A program made the translations under genes and the position numbers. A DNA stretch of 64,000 nucleotides, taken from NCBI GenBank assembly GCA_045430275.1, contig JAILXU010000001.1, forward strand, positions 186,001 through 250,000, read 5' to 3'. The first letter of the stretch is position 1. The number at the start of each line of letters is the position of its first letter. The DNA comes from Oceanobacter sp045430275. Lineage in GTDB: Bacteria > Pseudomonadota > Gammaproteobacteria > Pseudomonadales > Oceanobacteraceae. Below, in pieces: positions 37,183-45,572 of the stretch. Below the pieces are notes generated by a model. The model had not been told where the DNA came from and did no database searches. It saw only the letters and a program-made list of their open reading frames with translations.

Positions 37183-37591
37183 TCTGACCGAAAGGCAGCC
37201 CCAGAATCTGGCTTAATCTCCGTCGGTGAGTAGCCAGATTCCTGCTGCCAATAATCCAGTGCCTCTTGAACCTGTTGCCAGGCGCGGCTGGATTTCAATG
37301 GCCCATCAATGATTCCAGCGTTTTTTGCTCCAGTGCTTCGTCAGACACGTGAGCACAGCCGAGCAGGTCGAAGCCATCGAACGCTTGTTCAAAATCTGGC
37401 CATTTGTTGTCTATCAAACGCCAGTTAAACCCTGCCTGGAAAATCATTCGAGTCATTTCGGATAACCAGCGCGTATCATCCGGCTGTGTAATCTTTTTGG
37501 CTGTGAGTGGGCGTGACAGGCGTCTGGTCAAGGCTTCATGGCTGCCGTACCGTTGGGCTGCGAGGTTTTCAATGGTGTAAATAGAGATCAT
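37176..37591 (-). pseudogene. frameshifted remnant of a DNA-3-methyladenine glycosylase I-like gene
   Basis: The first frame (98 codons from 37591) encodes YTIENLAAQRYGSHEALTRR, then WLSEMTRMIFQAGFNWRLIDNKWPDFEQAFDGFD, resembling the FxAGxxW..-..K...F...F.gFD core of Tag-like glycosylases. It stops at 37295. Around a run of six A (about 37309-37314 in coding sense) the other frame continues plausibly as KNAGIIDGPLKSSRAWQQVQEALDYW to a stop at 37176, like the (R/G)II(R)..K helix of the family. The C-terminal third is missing. A sequencing indel is an alternative. The family call is moderate. Confidence 0.55.
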
Positions 37592-37734
37592 ATTGGCCCG
37601 CTATTGGTGAGTGTCATGACCTTGGCATTCGAGCATTTTTAGCGGTTGACTGGTTACTCGCAAATTGGAGCGCTAGTCTTGTTAACAGGCCGTTTGTGTA
37701 TGAATCCATGGTTGTACTTCCACTGGGTGGGTGA

Positions 37735-38577
37735 ATGGATATGAAACCACAGTATCGAATTAGCCTGACCTATCTATGTGTGGGTGTGTTATGGGTGTTT
37801 TTTTCTGATCAGTGGGTCGATAGCTTGTTTGAGAGCAAAGAAGCCTTGATGCTGGCGCAGAACATCAAGGGTTGGCTGTTTATTGTGGTGACAGCAGGGC
37901 TGTTATTTCTGCTGGTGCGACAGGCTGTTTTGGCAAACGAGTCCAAACATCAGCAATTACTGGACAGCTATGATGAAACCATTCGTGGCTGGATTCATGT
38001 GATGGATGTGCGCCACAAAGAGACACGGGATCATACCGTTCGTGTCACACGTGTGATGCTGGAGTTTGCCCGCTGTTATGGCATTACAGACGACGTCGAA
38101 TTGCAGCGCATTGAACGCGGTGCCATCTTGCATGATATTGGCAAGGTGGGAATTCCTGATCAGGTACTGACCAAGCCGGGAAGGCTGAACGAGGAAGAAA
38201 TGGCCTTGATTCGTCAACACCCCAAAATAGCAGCGGATATTCTGCAGCGGGTTCATTTTCTCCGGCCCAGTATGGATATCCCCTTGTATCACCATGAGCA
38301 CTGGAATGGGCAAGGTTATCCATACGGTTTGTCAGGTCAGCGAATCCCAGTAGCCGCTCGCCTGTTTGCGATTGTAGATACCTGGGATGCACTCAGTCAC
38401 AATCGGGTTTACAAGCAGGCGTGGTCAGAGCGTCGGGTGCTGGATTATCTTTCCGAGCAATCGGGGACGCAGTTTGACCCGGAGATGGTAGAGGTATTTC
38501 AGGCGTATTATCAGACGATCAAGCAGCGTGCCAGAGTGGGCGATGATTCGCCCGAACACTCTGATACAACTGCCTGA
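37735..38577 (+). CDS. membrane HD-GYP-type phosphohydrolase
   Basis: 280 residues: two N-terminal membrane helices (about 9-26 and 45-63) with the YRISLTYLCVGVLWVFFSDQ start common in sensor proteins, then an HD-GYP domain. Metal and signature motifs are ILHDIGKVGIPDQ, HPKIAADIL, HHEHWNGQGYPYGLSGQRIP and DTWDALSHNRVYK. HD-GYP enzymes usually cleave cyclic di-GMP. No separate sensory or receiver domain is seen. It starts at ATG 37735 or 37741. Adjacent genes give no clue to its circuit. Confidence 0.86.
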   Translation: MDMKPQYRISLTYLCVGVLWVFFSDQWVDSLFESKEALMLAQNIKGWLFIVVTAGLLFLLVRQAVLANESKHQQLLDSYDETIRGWIHVMDVRHKETRDHTVRVTRVMLEFARCYGITDDVELQRIERGAILHDIGKVGIPDQVLTKPGRLNEEEMALIRQHPKIAADILQRVHFLRPSMDIPLYHHEHWNGQGYPYGLSGQRIPVAARLFAIVDTWDALSHNRVYKQAWSERRVLDYLSEQSGTQFDPEMVEVFQAYYQTIKQRARVGDDSPEHSDTTA

Positions 38578-38586
38578 TTTCTGGCG

Positions 38587-39726
38587 TTATTCGACCGGGG
38601 ACAAGACCTGACCCAGTACCTGTTCCAGATGGTTAACTGTGCGGTCGATATTGTGTAGCTTGTCCAGTCCAAACAGTCCGATACGGAATGACCGGTAGTC
38701 TGGCCCTTCATCACATTGCAGTGGTACACCGGCGGCGGCCTGTATGCCCTGGGCGGCGAACTTGCTGCCGTTTTGTACGTTCGGGTCTTGTGTGTAGCTG
38801 ACTACAACGCCGGGTGCCTGGAAACCTTCAGCAGCGACACTGGCAATGCCACGACTCTCAAACATCTCGCGCACACGACGCCCCAGTTCCAGTTGTTCTT
38901 CCCGAACCTTGTCGAAACCGTATTCCTGCGTTTCCAGCATGGTATCCCGAAAGCGAGTCAGGGCATCCGTAGGCATGGTTGCGTGGTAAGCATGGCCGCC
39001 GTTTTCGTAGGCTTGCATGATTTGATGCCACTGTTTCAGGTTGGTGGCAAAACTGTTGCTGGTGGTGTCTTGCATGACTTCCAGTGCTCGATCATTCAGC
39101 ATCACGAGGGCAGCGCAAGGCGAAGCACTCCAGCCTTTTTGAGGAGCGCTGATCAGCACGTCAATACCGAGGTCTTTCATGTCGACCCAAAGCGTACCGG
39201 AGGCAACGCAGTCGAGCACAAACAGCCCACCGACTTCATGTACCGCATCGGCCACCTGCTTCAGGTAGTCATCTGGCAACAGCATGCCAGAAGCGGTTTC
39301 AACATGCGGTGCGAATACCAGACCTGGCTTTTCGGCTCGAATGGTCGCGGTTACTTCCTCAATGGGGGCCGGTTCAAACGCTGCTTGTGGAGCATCAGAA
39401 AGGCGGCGGGCTTGACAGACGGTGCTGCTGGCAGGGATGTCGCCCATCTCGAAAATTTGTGTCCAGCGGTAGCTGAACCAGCCATTGCGAATCACCAGAC
39501 AATGCTGATTCTGGGCAAATTGGCGGGCAACCGCTTCCATGCCATAGGTGCCGCCACCGGGTACAACAACAACGGCATCGGCGTTATAAACCGACTGTAA
39601 GGTTGTGGAAATATCGTTCATGATCGCTTGAAAATGTTTGGACATATGGTTCAAGGAGCGGTCAGTAAACACAACGGAATACTCCAGCAAGCCTTCTGGA
39701 TCAATCTCGGGAAGCAGCCCGGCCAT
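38587..39726 (-). CDS. class V aminotransferase (alanine-glyoxylate / serine-pyruvate type)
   Basis: A 379-residue PLP fold-I enzyme. VVVVPGGGTYGMEAVARQF binds the cofactor phosphate; FVLDCVASGTLWVDMKDLGIDVLISAPQKGWS carries the PLP Asp and the Schiff-base Lys in APQKGW (about residue 195). AGGAG lies 8 bases upstream of the ATG. The family includes serine-, alanine- and phosphonate-linked aminotransferases; no phosphonate genes are nearby and the substrate cannot be told from sequence. It follows the S24-like repressor gene on the same strand after 143 bases. Confidence 0.82.
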   Translation of the reverse strand: MAGLLPEIDPEGLLEYSVVFTDRSLNHMSKHFQAIMNDISTTLQSVYNADAVVVVPGGGTYGMEAVARQFAQNQHCLVIRNGWFSYRWTQIFEMGDIPASSTVCQARRLSDAPQAAFEPAPIEEVTATIRAEKPGLVFAPHVETASGMLLPDDYLKQVADAVHEVGGLFVLDCVASGTLWVDMKDLGIDVLISAPQKGWSASPCAALVMLNDRALEVMQDTTSNSFATNLKQWHQIMQAYENGGHAYHATMPTDALTRFRDTMLETQEYGFDKVREEQLELGRRVREMFESRGIASVAAEGFQAPGVVVSYTQDPNVQNGSKFAAQGIQAAAGVPLQCDEGPDYRSFRIGLFGLDKLHNIDRTVNHLEQVLGQVLSPVE

Positions 39727-39856
39727 GGTGTGAACTCCTGTTTTTTTGAGTGCATGATTATGCTGATTATCGTGTGGTGTATCAGACTAGAATTTTGCTA
39801 TGGGGTAAAGCATATCCTTGCTGAATCGCGCTCTGGTACCCGGATAGTGGGCTTTT

Positions 39857-39886
39857 AAAGGTGTTGAAACTAAAGGTGTTGAAACG
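39857..39886 (-). repeat. two tandem 15-base copies at the 3' end of the S24-like gene
   Basis: AAAGGTGTTGAAACT is followed directly by AAAGGTGTTGAAACG. The gene's TAG (39870-39872) sits at the junction, so the last codons FQHL-stop are duplicated after the real stop. It looks like a recent small tandem duplication. Confidence 0.85.
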
Positions 39887-40526
39887 AACTGACCAAACGA
39901 CCAAGTACCTCCGATTTTTGCAGGTGCAAGGTGTCCATTAATGTGGCTTGAAACGCCGGATTATCGGCCAGCAACCAAATAGAATCAGTTCCTGTCCATT
40001 GCAATCGTCGAATCATCAAGCTGCCTTGATGGCGAAAAGCATAAATAGCGCCTTCAGTCAGTTGCTGATCCTGGGTGTCGATGAACAGGACACTACCAAG
40101 TGTAATAGTGGGTGACATGCAGATGCTGTCAGATATGCAATACTTTAGACCGGTATCAGGGAGATGATTCTGGCTTAGCCACCAGTCCGACAGAACCAGT
40201 GCTTCTTTGGTGGCATCGCCCTTGAGAAGCAGGGGCGGTACCGTGATGAGGTGTGGTTCGGATGTTGAAGTACCGGAGAGGCGCATGTCACCTTCGCCTG
40301 TTAGTAGCCAATCAAGTGAGATGTTGGCGGTTTTGGCAATGGACAGGAGCGGTTCTATCGTCGTCGCACTGGTGCCTCGAATGCATCGATACAAGTGAGA
40401 TTCAGAGATGCCAGCATGCTCAGCCAAGCGCCTTTTCCCGCCAACCAATGAGGCAACTTTGGCAATGCGCTGCCCCAGGCTCTGGAGATAATCAGATGAA
40501 GTGGAAGGGTGATTGTGTGTGGTCAT
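39870..40526 (-). CDS. HTH/S24-like repressor with altered catalytic site
   Basis: 218 residues: an N-terminal CI-like helix-turn-helix (about 15-75, GKRRLAEHAGISESHLYRCIRG and LDWLLTGEG) and a C-terminal LexA/S24-like domain (about 120-205). The usual GDSMxPT serine motif reads SDSICMSPTI, with two extra residues, and the catalytic Lys position reads MIRRLQW, Arg for Lys, so self-cleavage is doubtful. Such regulators occur in phages and also as chromosomal repressors; no other phage genes are nearby. The targets may be itself or the adjacent aminotransferase gene. Only a weak AGAAG precedes the ATG. Confidence 0.8.
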   Translation of the reverse strand: MTTHNHPSTSSDYLQSLGQRIAKVASLVGGKRRLAEHAGISESHLYRCIRGTSATTIEPLLSIAKTANISLDWLLTGEGDMRLSGTSTSEPHLITVPPLLLKGDATKEALVLSDWWLSQNHLPDTGLKYCISDSICMSPTITLGSVLFIDTQDQQLTEGAIYAFRHQGSLMIRRLQWTGTDSIWLLADNPAFQATLMDTLHLQKSEVLGRLVSSFQHL

Positions 40527-40683
40527 AACAGGCTTCTGAATTGACTCGTATTGGGGTTAAAGTCCGTTGTGTGCAGGATTGTTACGTCAAAGTTGGTATT
40601 CAAGTCCCATTTGGGCGTTCTCGTTGTGTTGGCTGACACCCAGGTTTTGTACAGTGTGTCGCGTCACCTGGTATCAAAAGTTG

Positions 40684-40720
40684 ACTTATTGTCTGATAGA
40701 ACAATAATAAGTTGGCTTAT
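40684..40720. promoter_or_regulatory. cluster of ACTTAT half-sites
   Basis: ACTTATTGT (40684-40692) is mirrored by ACAATAATAAGT (40701-40712), and ATAAG (40707-40711) pairs with CTTAT (40716-40720). Three half-sites in alternating orientation suggest an operator, perhaps for the S24-like repressor whose start is 158 bases away. Confidence 0.3.
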
Positions 40721-40840
40721 CTGCTATGCGTATCTAGTATATGGGTGCTTCGATGGTTTTTCTGGAATCAGTGACTCATGTAATGGCATCCACCGCCTGT
40801 CGGTAAAATCAGCCATAGTAATCCTTTTAAAATAAAAGTG

Positions 40841-40861
40841 CGTTACCTCTGAAGGGTAACG
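40841..40861. other. inverted repeat CGTTACC/GGTAACG
   Basis: A perfect 7-bp dyad with a 7-base loop. On the minus strand it is followed by CACTTTTATTTT, so it could be a minus-strand terminator; on the plus strand it may be an operator. Confidence 0.4.
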
Positions 40862-41043
40862 GCGATCAACGTTGTTTGTCGAAGAAAGGTGGTCGTTGTT
40901 GGTCAGATTTGAATGGTTTTGGCCTGAAAGTAGACAAGTGTCCCGTTTTTTAAACGGATTTTAAGCTATCTATGCAAGCATAGGCATTTGGTGGACATGA
41001 TGCTGCAAAGTGCCCACAGACGAGCGTTTGAACTGGGTATTTA

Positions 41044-41057
41044 TTGATATTGATCAA
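41044..41057 (+). promoter_or_regulatory. perfect FNR/Anr box
   Basis: TTGAT-ATTG-ATCAA matches the FNR/Anr consensus TTGATnnnnATCAA at all ten fixed positions. A class II promoter centred here would start near 41091, with GATTCT (41079-41084) as a poor -10. It lies about 237 bases upstream of the GntR gene, so oxygen-responsive control of that gene or of an unannotated transcript is possible. Confidence 0.5.
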
Positions 41058-41293
41058 TGTCTTAGTTTCGTAATGACAGATTCTACCGGGTTCAATTTGG
41101 GCGCTGGAATTTGCCTTGCGATGTGTTCATCGGATGTAGACATTGTTCGCCAGAGCTGCCTTTGGGGCGTTAATTGGATTGGCAGACAGGGGAGTACTCA
41201 AGGTGACACTCTCCAAGGTGCTGCTGATGAGCTAAAGTTATTCCAGTGATTGGGAAACGGCCACAAAGCCGGTAAGAGTGAGTGGGAGGAAGC

Positions 41294-41956
41294 ATGGCCT
41301 TTGTCGCCGCTGAAAGTTTGGCAGAGCAAATTGCCAACCATTTGGCAGAACGCATCATCAATGGTGAGTTACTGGGAGCAGAGCGCTTGCAAGAAGCGCG
41401 TATAGTTTCTGAACTGGAAGTCAGTCGCGGTTCCGTGCGGGAAGCCTTGCTGATTCTGGAACGTCGACATCTGGTTACGATTTTGCCCCGACGTGGTGCC
41501 TTCGTTACCGAGTTGACCGACGAACGCATCCGGGGTTTGTATCGGTTGTACGGTAACTTGCTTGAAATGTTGGCGGAAAAACTGTCCTGGAGTGGAACGC
41601 CGGAGCATAAGGCCCGTCTGGATCATCTGATCAGTCGTTTGGGTACTTCGGCGAATGAACACGACCGTCCACGTTTTATTGAAGACAACTTCGAACTGAT
41701 TTCCATCGCCGCTGCTTGTGCCGGTAATGAATATCTTAAGGATGCGTTGGAAAACCTGCGTCCTCCCTTGCATCGTGCGCTTATGGCCATCATTCAGAAA
41801 ACACCGGATGAAATGAAAGCCACCTCGATCTTTATTCGTTCTCTGATTGAATGTTCAATGACTGGTCAGATGGAGCGTGTGTCCGAACTGGTTAATGTGT
41901 ATTGCAAGCGTCATTCCTACCTGGCTATTGATGCCATCAATCCTCTTTCTTCCTGA
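41294..41956 (+). CDS. GntR/FCD-family transcriptional regulator
   Basis: 220 residues from ATG 41294 (MAFVAAESLAEQIANHLAERIINGELLGAERL); GGGAGGA is just upstream. The winged HTH spans about 8-72 (EARIVSELEVSRGSVREALLILERRHLVTILPRRGAFV) and an all-helical FCD ligand domain spans about 80-210. FCD regulators usually sense organic acids. A GntR gene also precedes smc in P. aeruginosa, so the neighbour relation is conserved, though ligand and targets are unknown. The long upstream region contains an FNR box. Confidence 0.9.
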   Translation: MAFVAAESLAEQIANHLAERIINGELLGAERLQEARIVSELEVSRGSVREALLILERRHLVTILPRRGAFVTELTDERIRGLYRLYGNLLEMLAEKLSWSGTPEHKARLDHLISRLGTSANEHDRPRFIEDNFELISIAAACAGNEYLKDALENLRPPLHRALMAIIQKTPDEMKATSIFIRSLIECSMTGQMERVSELVNVYCKRHSYLAIDAINPLSS

Positions 41957-42041
41957 TTTTCTACTGATCTGAAGGCTTGTATCCAAACTGGCGATATCTT
42001 GACGTATGATGCCTGAAATTTTTCGGTAATTACTGATTCTC

Positions 42042-45000
42042 ATGCGTCTGAAAGCGATCAAACTGTCTGGATTCAAGTCTTTTGTTGATCCCACCACGGT
42101 ATCGTTTGCCACCAATATGACCGGTATTGTGGGGCCGAACGGTTGTGGCAAATCCAACACGATTGATGCCGTGCGTTGGGTGATGGGAGAAAGCTCTGCC
42201 AAATACCTGCGTGGCGATGCCATGACGGACGTCATTTTCAACGGCTCTACCGAGCGCAAGCCAGTAGGCAAAGCCAGTGTCGAACTTCAATTCGATAACT
42301 CAGATCACACGTTGCGTGGCGAATACGCAGCGTATACCGACATCAGCGTACGTCGCCAGGTGACTCGGGAAGGTCAGTCGCAATATTTTCTGAATGGCAG
42401 CCGCTGTCGCCGTCGTGATATCACCGACCTGTTTTTGGGCACCGGCCTCGGGCCTCGTTCGTACGCCATTATTGAACAAGGCATGATTTCCCGGTTGATT
42501 GAAGCCAAGCCGGACGAACTGCGTGTGTATGTCGAAGAAGCCGCCGGTATCTCCCGTTACAAGGATCGCCGCCGGGAAACCGAAAATCGTATGCGGCGGA
42601 CACGAGAGAATCTGGAACGACTGGAAGATATTCGGGAGGAGTTATCCCGCCAACTGGTTCATTTACAGAAACAGGCAGAAGCCGCCGAGAAATACAAAGC
42701 GCTTAAAACCGAAGAGAAAACCAAAAAAGCCGAATTGACCGCCCTGAAATGGCAGCTACTGGATACCGACTTCAGCCACAATGAAACTCGGGTCTCGGAA
42801 CTGGCCACACGCATTGAAGCCGGTGTGGCGAATCAGACACATCTGGAAAGCCAGATTGAAATCACCCGGTTGCAGGTTGTCGAATGCAATGACGCTTTTC
42901 AGGTGTCACAAGCAGCGTTCTATGACATCGGTACTCACATTGCCCGGCAAGAACAAAAGCTGGAGCACCAGAGCCAATTGGCGCAACAATTGGAACACAG
43001 TCTGCGTCAGGTTGAGCAGGCCCTGGGTGACAACCAGCGTGCCTTGCAAGCGGATGAAGCGGACTTGCAAAGTACCCGAGGGCAGCTTGAAATTGTCAGC
43101 GAAGACGTTGCGATTCTGGTATTGCAGCAGGAAGAACGAGAACAATACGCCGAACAGGCCGAAGAGCGCTGGGGTCATTGGCAAGAAAGCTGGAACCAGT
43201 TCACTGATAAAGCAGGCGAACCCGCTCGCCAAAGTGAATCCTGTAAAGTGCGCATTCAGTCTTGTCAGCAACAATTGGAGCGAGCGCATGCTCATCAGCA
43301 GCGTCGTCAACAAGAGCTGGATGCAATCAAGGCCGAAGATAACGAAACCGAGCTTCTGATTCTGGAAGAAGAAGTGAGTGAACTGGCACTGCTTCTGGAA
43401 ACCGCACAAGAGGCGTTTGAGACCGAGAAAGAAACGCTGAGTCAGTCTCGAAATCGCTTGTCTCAAGGGCGCTCCAGTCTTGAACAGGAACGTCGTCATT
43501 TGACGCAACTGGTGCAGCGCAAAGCAACTCTGGAAGCCTTGCAGCAAGCCGCGATGGCTGTGGATGACGAAACGGTTGGTCATTGGTTGGAGACCCGGCA
43601 ACTGGCCCGACACCCTCGCCTGGCCAATATGTTAACGGTTGATGCCGGGTGGGAACTGGCGGTAGAGACGGTGCTGGGACAGCGCTTGACCGCCGTTGTT
43701 GTCGAAACACTGGAAGCCTTGCAACCTCGTCTGGATGTTCGTGCGGGTAGCGCCCTGGATTTTTGGGAACGCTCACCGTCAAACTCCGCGACAGCATTGG
43801 CAACATCGGCTTCCGATACCTTACTGGCCCATGTGCGCAGTGATGTGCCGCTGGATTCTGTCTTGGCAGAAGTTCGGGTAGCGGCTGATCTGGAGCAGGC
43901 TCTGGCCATGCGCAAGCAATTGGAAGGAACTGAATCGGTTGTGTTGGCTGATGGCACCTGGATAGGTCGAGACTGGATTCGGGTGCCTGCTGCGATAGAC
44001 TCAGACGTCGGTGAAGCCACTGGTTTGCTGCAGCGCCAGCAAGCTCTGGAACAGGTGACGGAAGAGTGGGACTTGCTGGACATGGATGTTGAAGAAAAAG
44101 CCGCTGACCTGGAAGCGTTGCAGTTGCAGATTCACACACGAGAGCAAAATCAGGAACAACTGGAGCGAGAGGTCAATCAGCGTCAGCAAGCCGTATCCGA
44201 ATCAACCATCAAGGTTGCTCATCTGAAAGCGGCTCAGGGGCAGCGATATCAGCAACGCCAGTCGCTGGAGCGAGAGCTTCAGGATGCTGCTGAACAACAA
44301 CAGATGTTGCAGGAAGAACTGGAAGAAGCTCGAATAGATGAGCAAGAAGCGCTTGTCTTGCTGGAGGCTTTTGAGTTAGAACGCAGTCAATTACAGAACG
44401 AACGTGCAGAAATACAGTCTGCACGGGATCATGCCCGGACGGATGCGGGTGATATTCAAAAGCAATGTCATCAGGAACAATTGCGTCAACAGCAATTGCA
44501 AAGTCGCCTGGAAGGTCTGGAGCAAGCTCGATCTCGCTTGTTGCATGAGCAAGAATCCTTGCATGTGCGCCAGCAAGATGTCAAAAACAGCCAGCAGCAG
44601 GATCATCATTCAGAGCGGGATCGGATGCAGGCGGAGTTGCACACTTTGCTGGAGCAGCGTCAGAGTGCTGAAGGCGAGCTGCAACTGCGGCGTCAGGCAC
44701 TGGAACAGGTCGAAAGTTTACTGTCTGAACTGGGAGAGAAACGCCAGACTGCCGAGCAGGCGGTTTACGCCGTTCGGACGCAATGGGAAGCGGCGCGGAT
44801 GGAATCTCAGGCGTTGGATATACGCCGTCAAACTCTGATCGAACAGTTGTCAGAGGATGGGCTGGTGTTGAAGGATGTTATCGAACACCTGTCTGATCAA
44901 GCCTCAGTGGATGAATGGCAGCGTGAGCTGGTGAGTTTGGGCGCACGCATACAGCGCCTCGGAAATATCAATCTGGCGGCCATTGAAGAATGCCAACAGC

Positions 45001-45572
45001 AAGGTGAGCGAAAAGAATACCTGGATGCCCAGTATGAGGACTTATTGACGGCCCTGAATACGCTGGAAGGTGCCATTGTTCGTATTGATCAGGAAACCCG
45101 TACTCGTTTCAGCCAGACGTTTGATGAGATTAACCAGGGGTTGATGGATTTGTTCCCGAAAGTATTCGGTGGTGGCAATGCCCGTCTGGAATTAACCGGG
45201 GATGATCTGTTAACAACCGGTGTGGCTATTATGGCGCGTCCACCGGGTAAGAAAAACAGCACCATTCACCTGTTATCTGGTGGTGAAAAAGCACTGACGG
45301 CTATTGCACTGGTATTCTCGATCTTTCAATTGAATCCAGCCCCGTTTTGTATGTTGGATGAAGTGGATGCACCTCTGGATGATGCGAATGTCGGACGTTA
45401 TGGTCGACTGGTTAAAGCCATGTCCGATCGAGTGCAGTTTATTTATATTACCCACAATAAAATCGCCATGGAGATGGCCTCACAGTTAATGGGGGTTACC
45501 ATGCAGGAACCGGGTGTATCCCGTCTGGTATCCGTTAATGTGGAAGAGGCCGCAGAAATGGTTGATGAATAG
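42042..45572 (+). CDS. smc: chromosome segregation ATPase SMC
   Basis: A 1176-residue SMC protein. The N-terminal head starts MRLKAIKLSGFKSFVDPT with Walker A GPNGCGKSNTIDA (32-44); two long Gln/Glu-rich coiled coils (about 170-500 and 660-1000) flank the hinge domain (about 510-650); the C-terminal head has the ABC signature LLSGGEKALTAIAL and Walker B FCMLDEVDAPLDDAN. With ScpA and ScpB (not here) it forms the condensin that organises the nucleoid. The start lacks a clear SD but is the canonical N-terminus. Confidence 0.97.
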   Translation: MRLKAIKLSGFKSFVDPTTVSFATNMTGIVGPNGCGKSNTIDAVRWVMGESSAKYLRGDAMTDVIFNGSTERKPVGKASVELQFDNSDHTLRGEYAAYTDISVRRQVTREGQSQYFLNGSRCRRRDITDLFLGTGLGPRSYAIIEQGMISRLIEAKPDELRVYVEEAAGISRYKDRRRETENRMRRTRENLERLEDIREELSRQLVHLQKQAEAAEKYKALKTEEKTKKAELTALKWQLLDTDFSHNETRVSELATRIEAGVANQTHLESQIEITRLQVVECNDAFQVSQAAFYDIGTHIARQEQKLEHQSQLAQQLEHSLRQVEQALGDNQRALQADEADLQSTRGQLEIVSEDVAILVLQQEEREQYAEQAEERWGHWQESWNQFTDKAGEPARQSESCKVRIQSCQQQLERAHAHQQRRQQELDAIKAEDNETELLILEEEVSELALLLETAQEAFETEKETLSQSRNRLSQGRSSLEQERRHLTQLVQRKATLEALQQAAMAVDDETVGHWLETRQLARHPRLANMLTVDAGWELAVETVLGQRLTAVVVETLEALQPRLDVRAGSALDFWERSPSNSATALATSASDTLLAHVRSDVPLDSVLAEVRVAADLEQALAMRKQLEGTESVVLADGTWIGRDWIRVPAAIDSDVGEATGLLQRQQALEQVTEEWDLLDMDVEEKAADLEALQLQIHTREQNQEQLEREVNQRQQAVSESTIKVAHLKAAQGQRYQQRQSLERELQDAAEQQQMLQEELEEARIDEQEALVLLEAFELERSQLQNERAEIQSARDHARTDAGDIQKQCHQEQLRQQQLQSRLEGLEQARSRLLHEQESLHVRQQDVKNSQQQDHHSERDRMQAELHTLLEQRQSAEGELQLRRQALEQVESLLSELGEKRQTAEQAVYAVRTQWEAARMESQALDIRRQTLIEQLSEDGLVLKDVIEHLSDQASVDEWQRELVSLGARIQRLGNINLAAIEECQQQGERKEYLDAQYEDLLTALNTLEGAIVRIDQETRTRFSQTFDEINQGLMDLFPKVFGGGNARLELTGDDLLTTGVAIMARPPGKKNSTIHLLSGGEKALTAIALVFSIFQLNPAPFCMLDEVDAPLDDANVGRYGRLVKAMSDRVQFIYITHNKIAMEMASQLMGVTMQEPGVSRLVSVNVEEAAEMVDE

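Larger units (their letters stand above)
40527..41293. other. 767-base intergenic region with several dyads
   Basis: No convincing gene. Two frames (40551-40835 and 41010-41249, plus strand) have no recognisable domain or good ribosome site. Visible structure: CCAGGT/ACCTGG (40640-40671), overlapping ACTTAT/ATAAG half-sites (40684-40720), CGTTACC/GGTAACG (40841-40861), CCGTTT/AAACGG (40943-40957) and a perfect FNR box at 41044. The long regulatory interval is out of proportion to the two short flanking regulators. Confidence 0.6.

Noticed and set aside
37295..37320. Programmed -1 frameshift at the A6 run of the glycosylase-like gene
   Set aside because: In the upstream frame the codons read CAA AAA ACG, which does not align with a standard X XXY YYZ slippery heptamer, and the C-terminal third is missing in any frame; decay or a sequencing indel is simpler.
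40551..40835. 94-codon plus-strand frame after the S24-like gene start
   Set aside because: Odd composition, no ribosome site and no domain; it crosses the dyad cluster.
41010..41249. 79-codon frame (59 codons from ATG 41073) before the GntR gene
   Set aside because: No family resemblance and poor initiation context; kept only as a possibility in the FNR-box finding.
39870..41293. Prophage or mobile-element remnant suggested by the CI/S24-like repressor
   Set aside because: No integrase, excisionase, replication or structural phage genes, no att-like flanking repeats, and flanking genes are core chromosomal.
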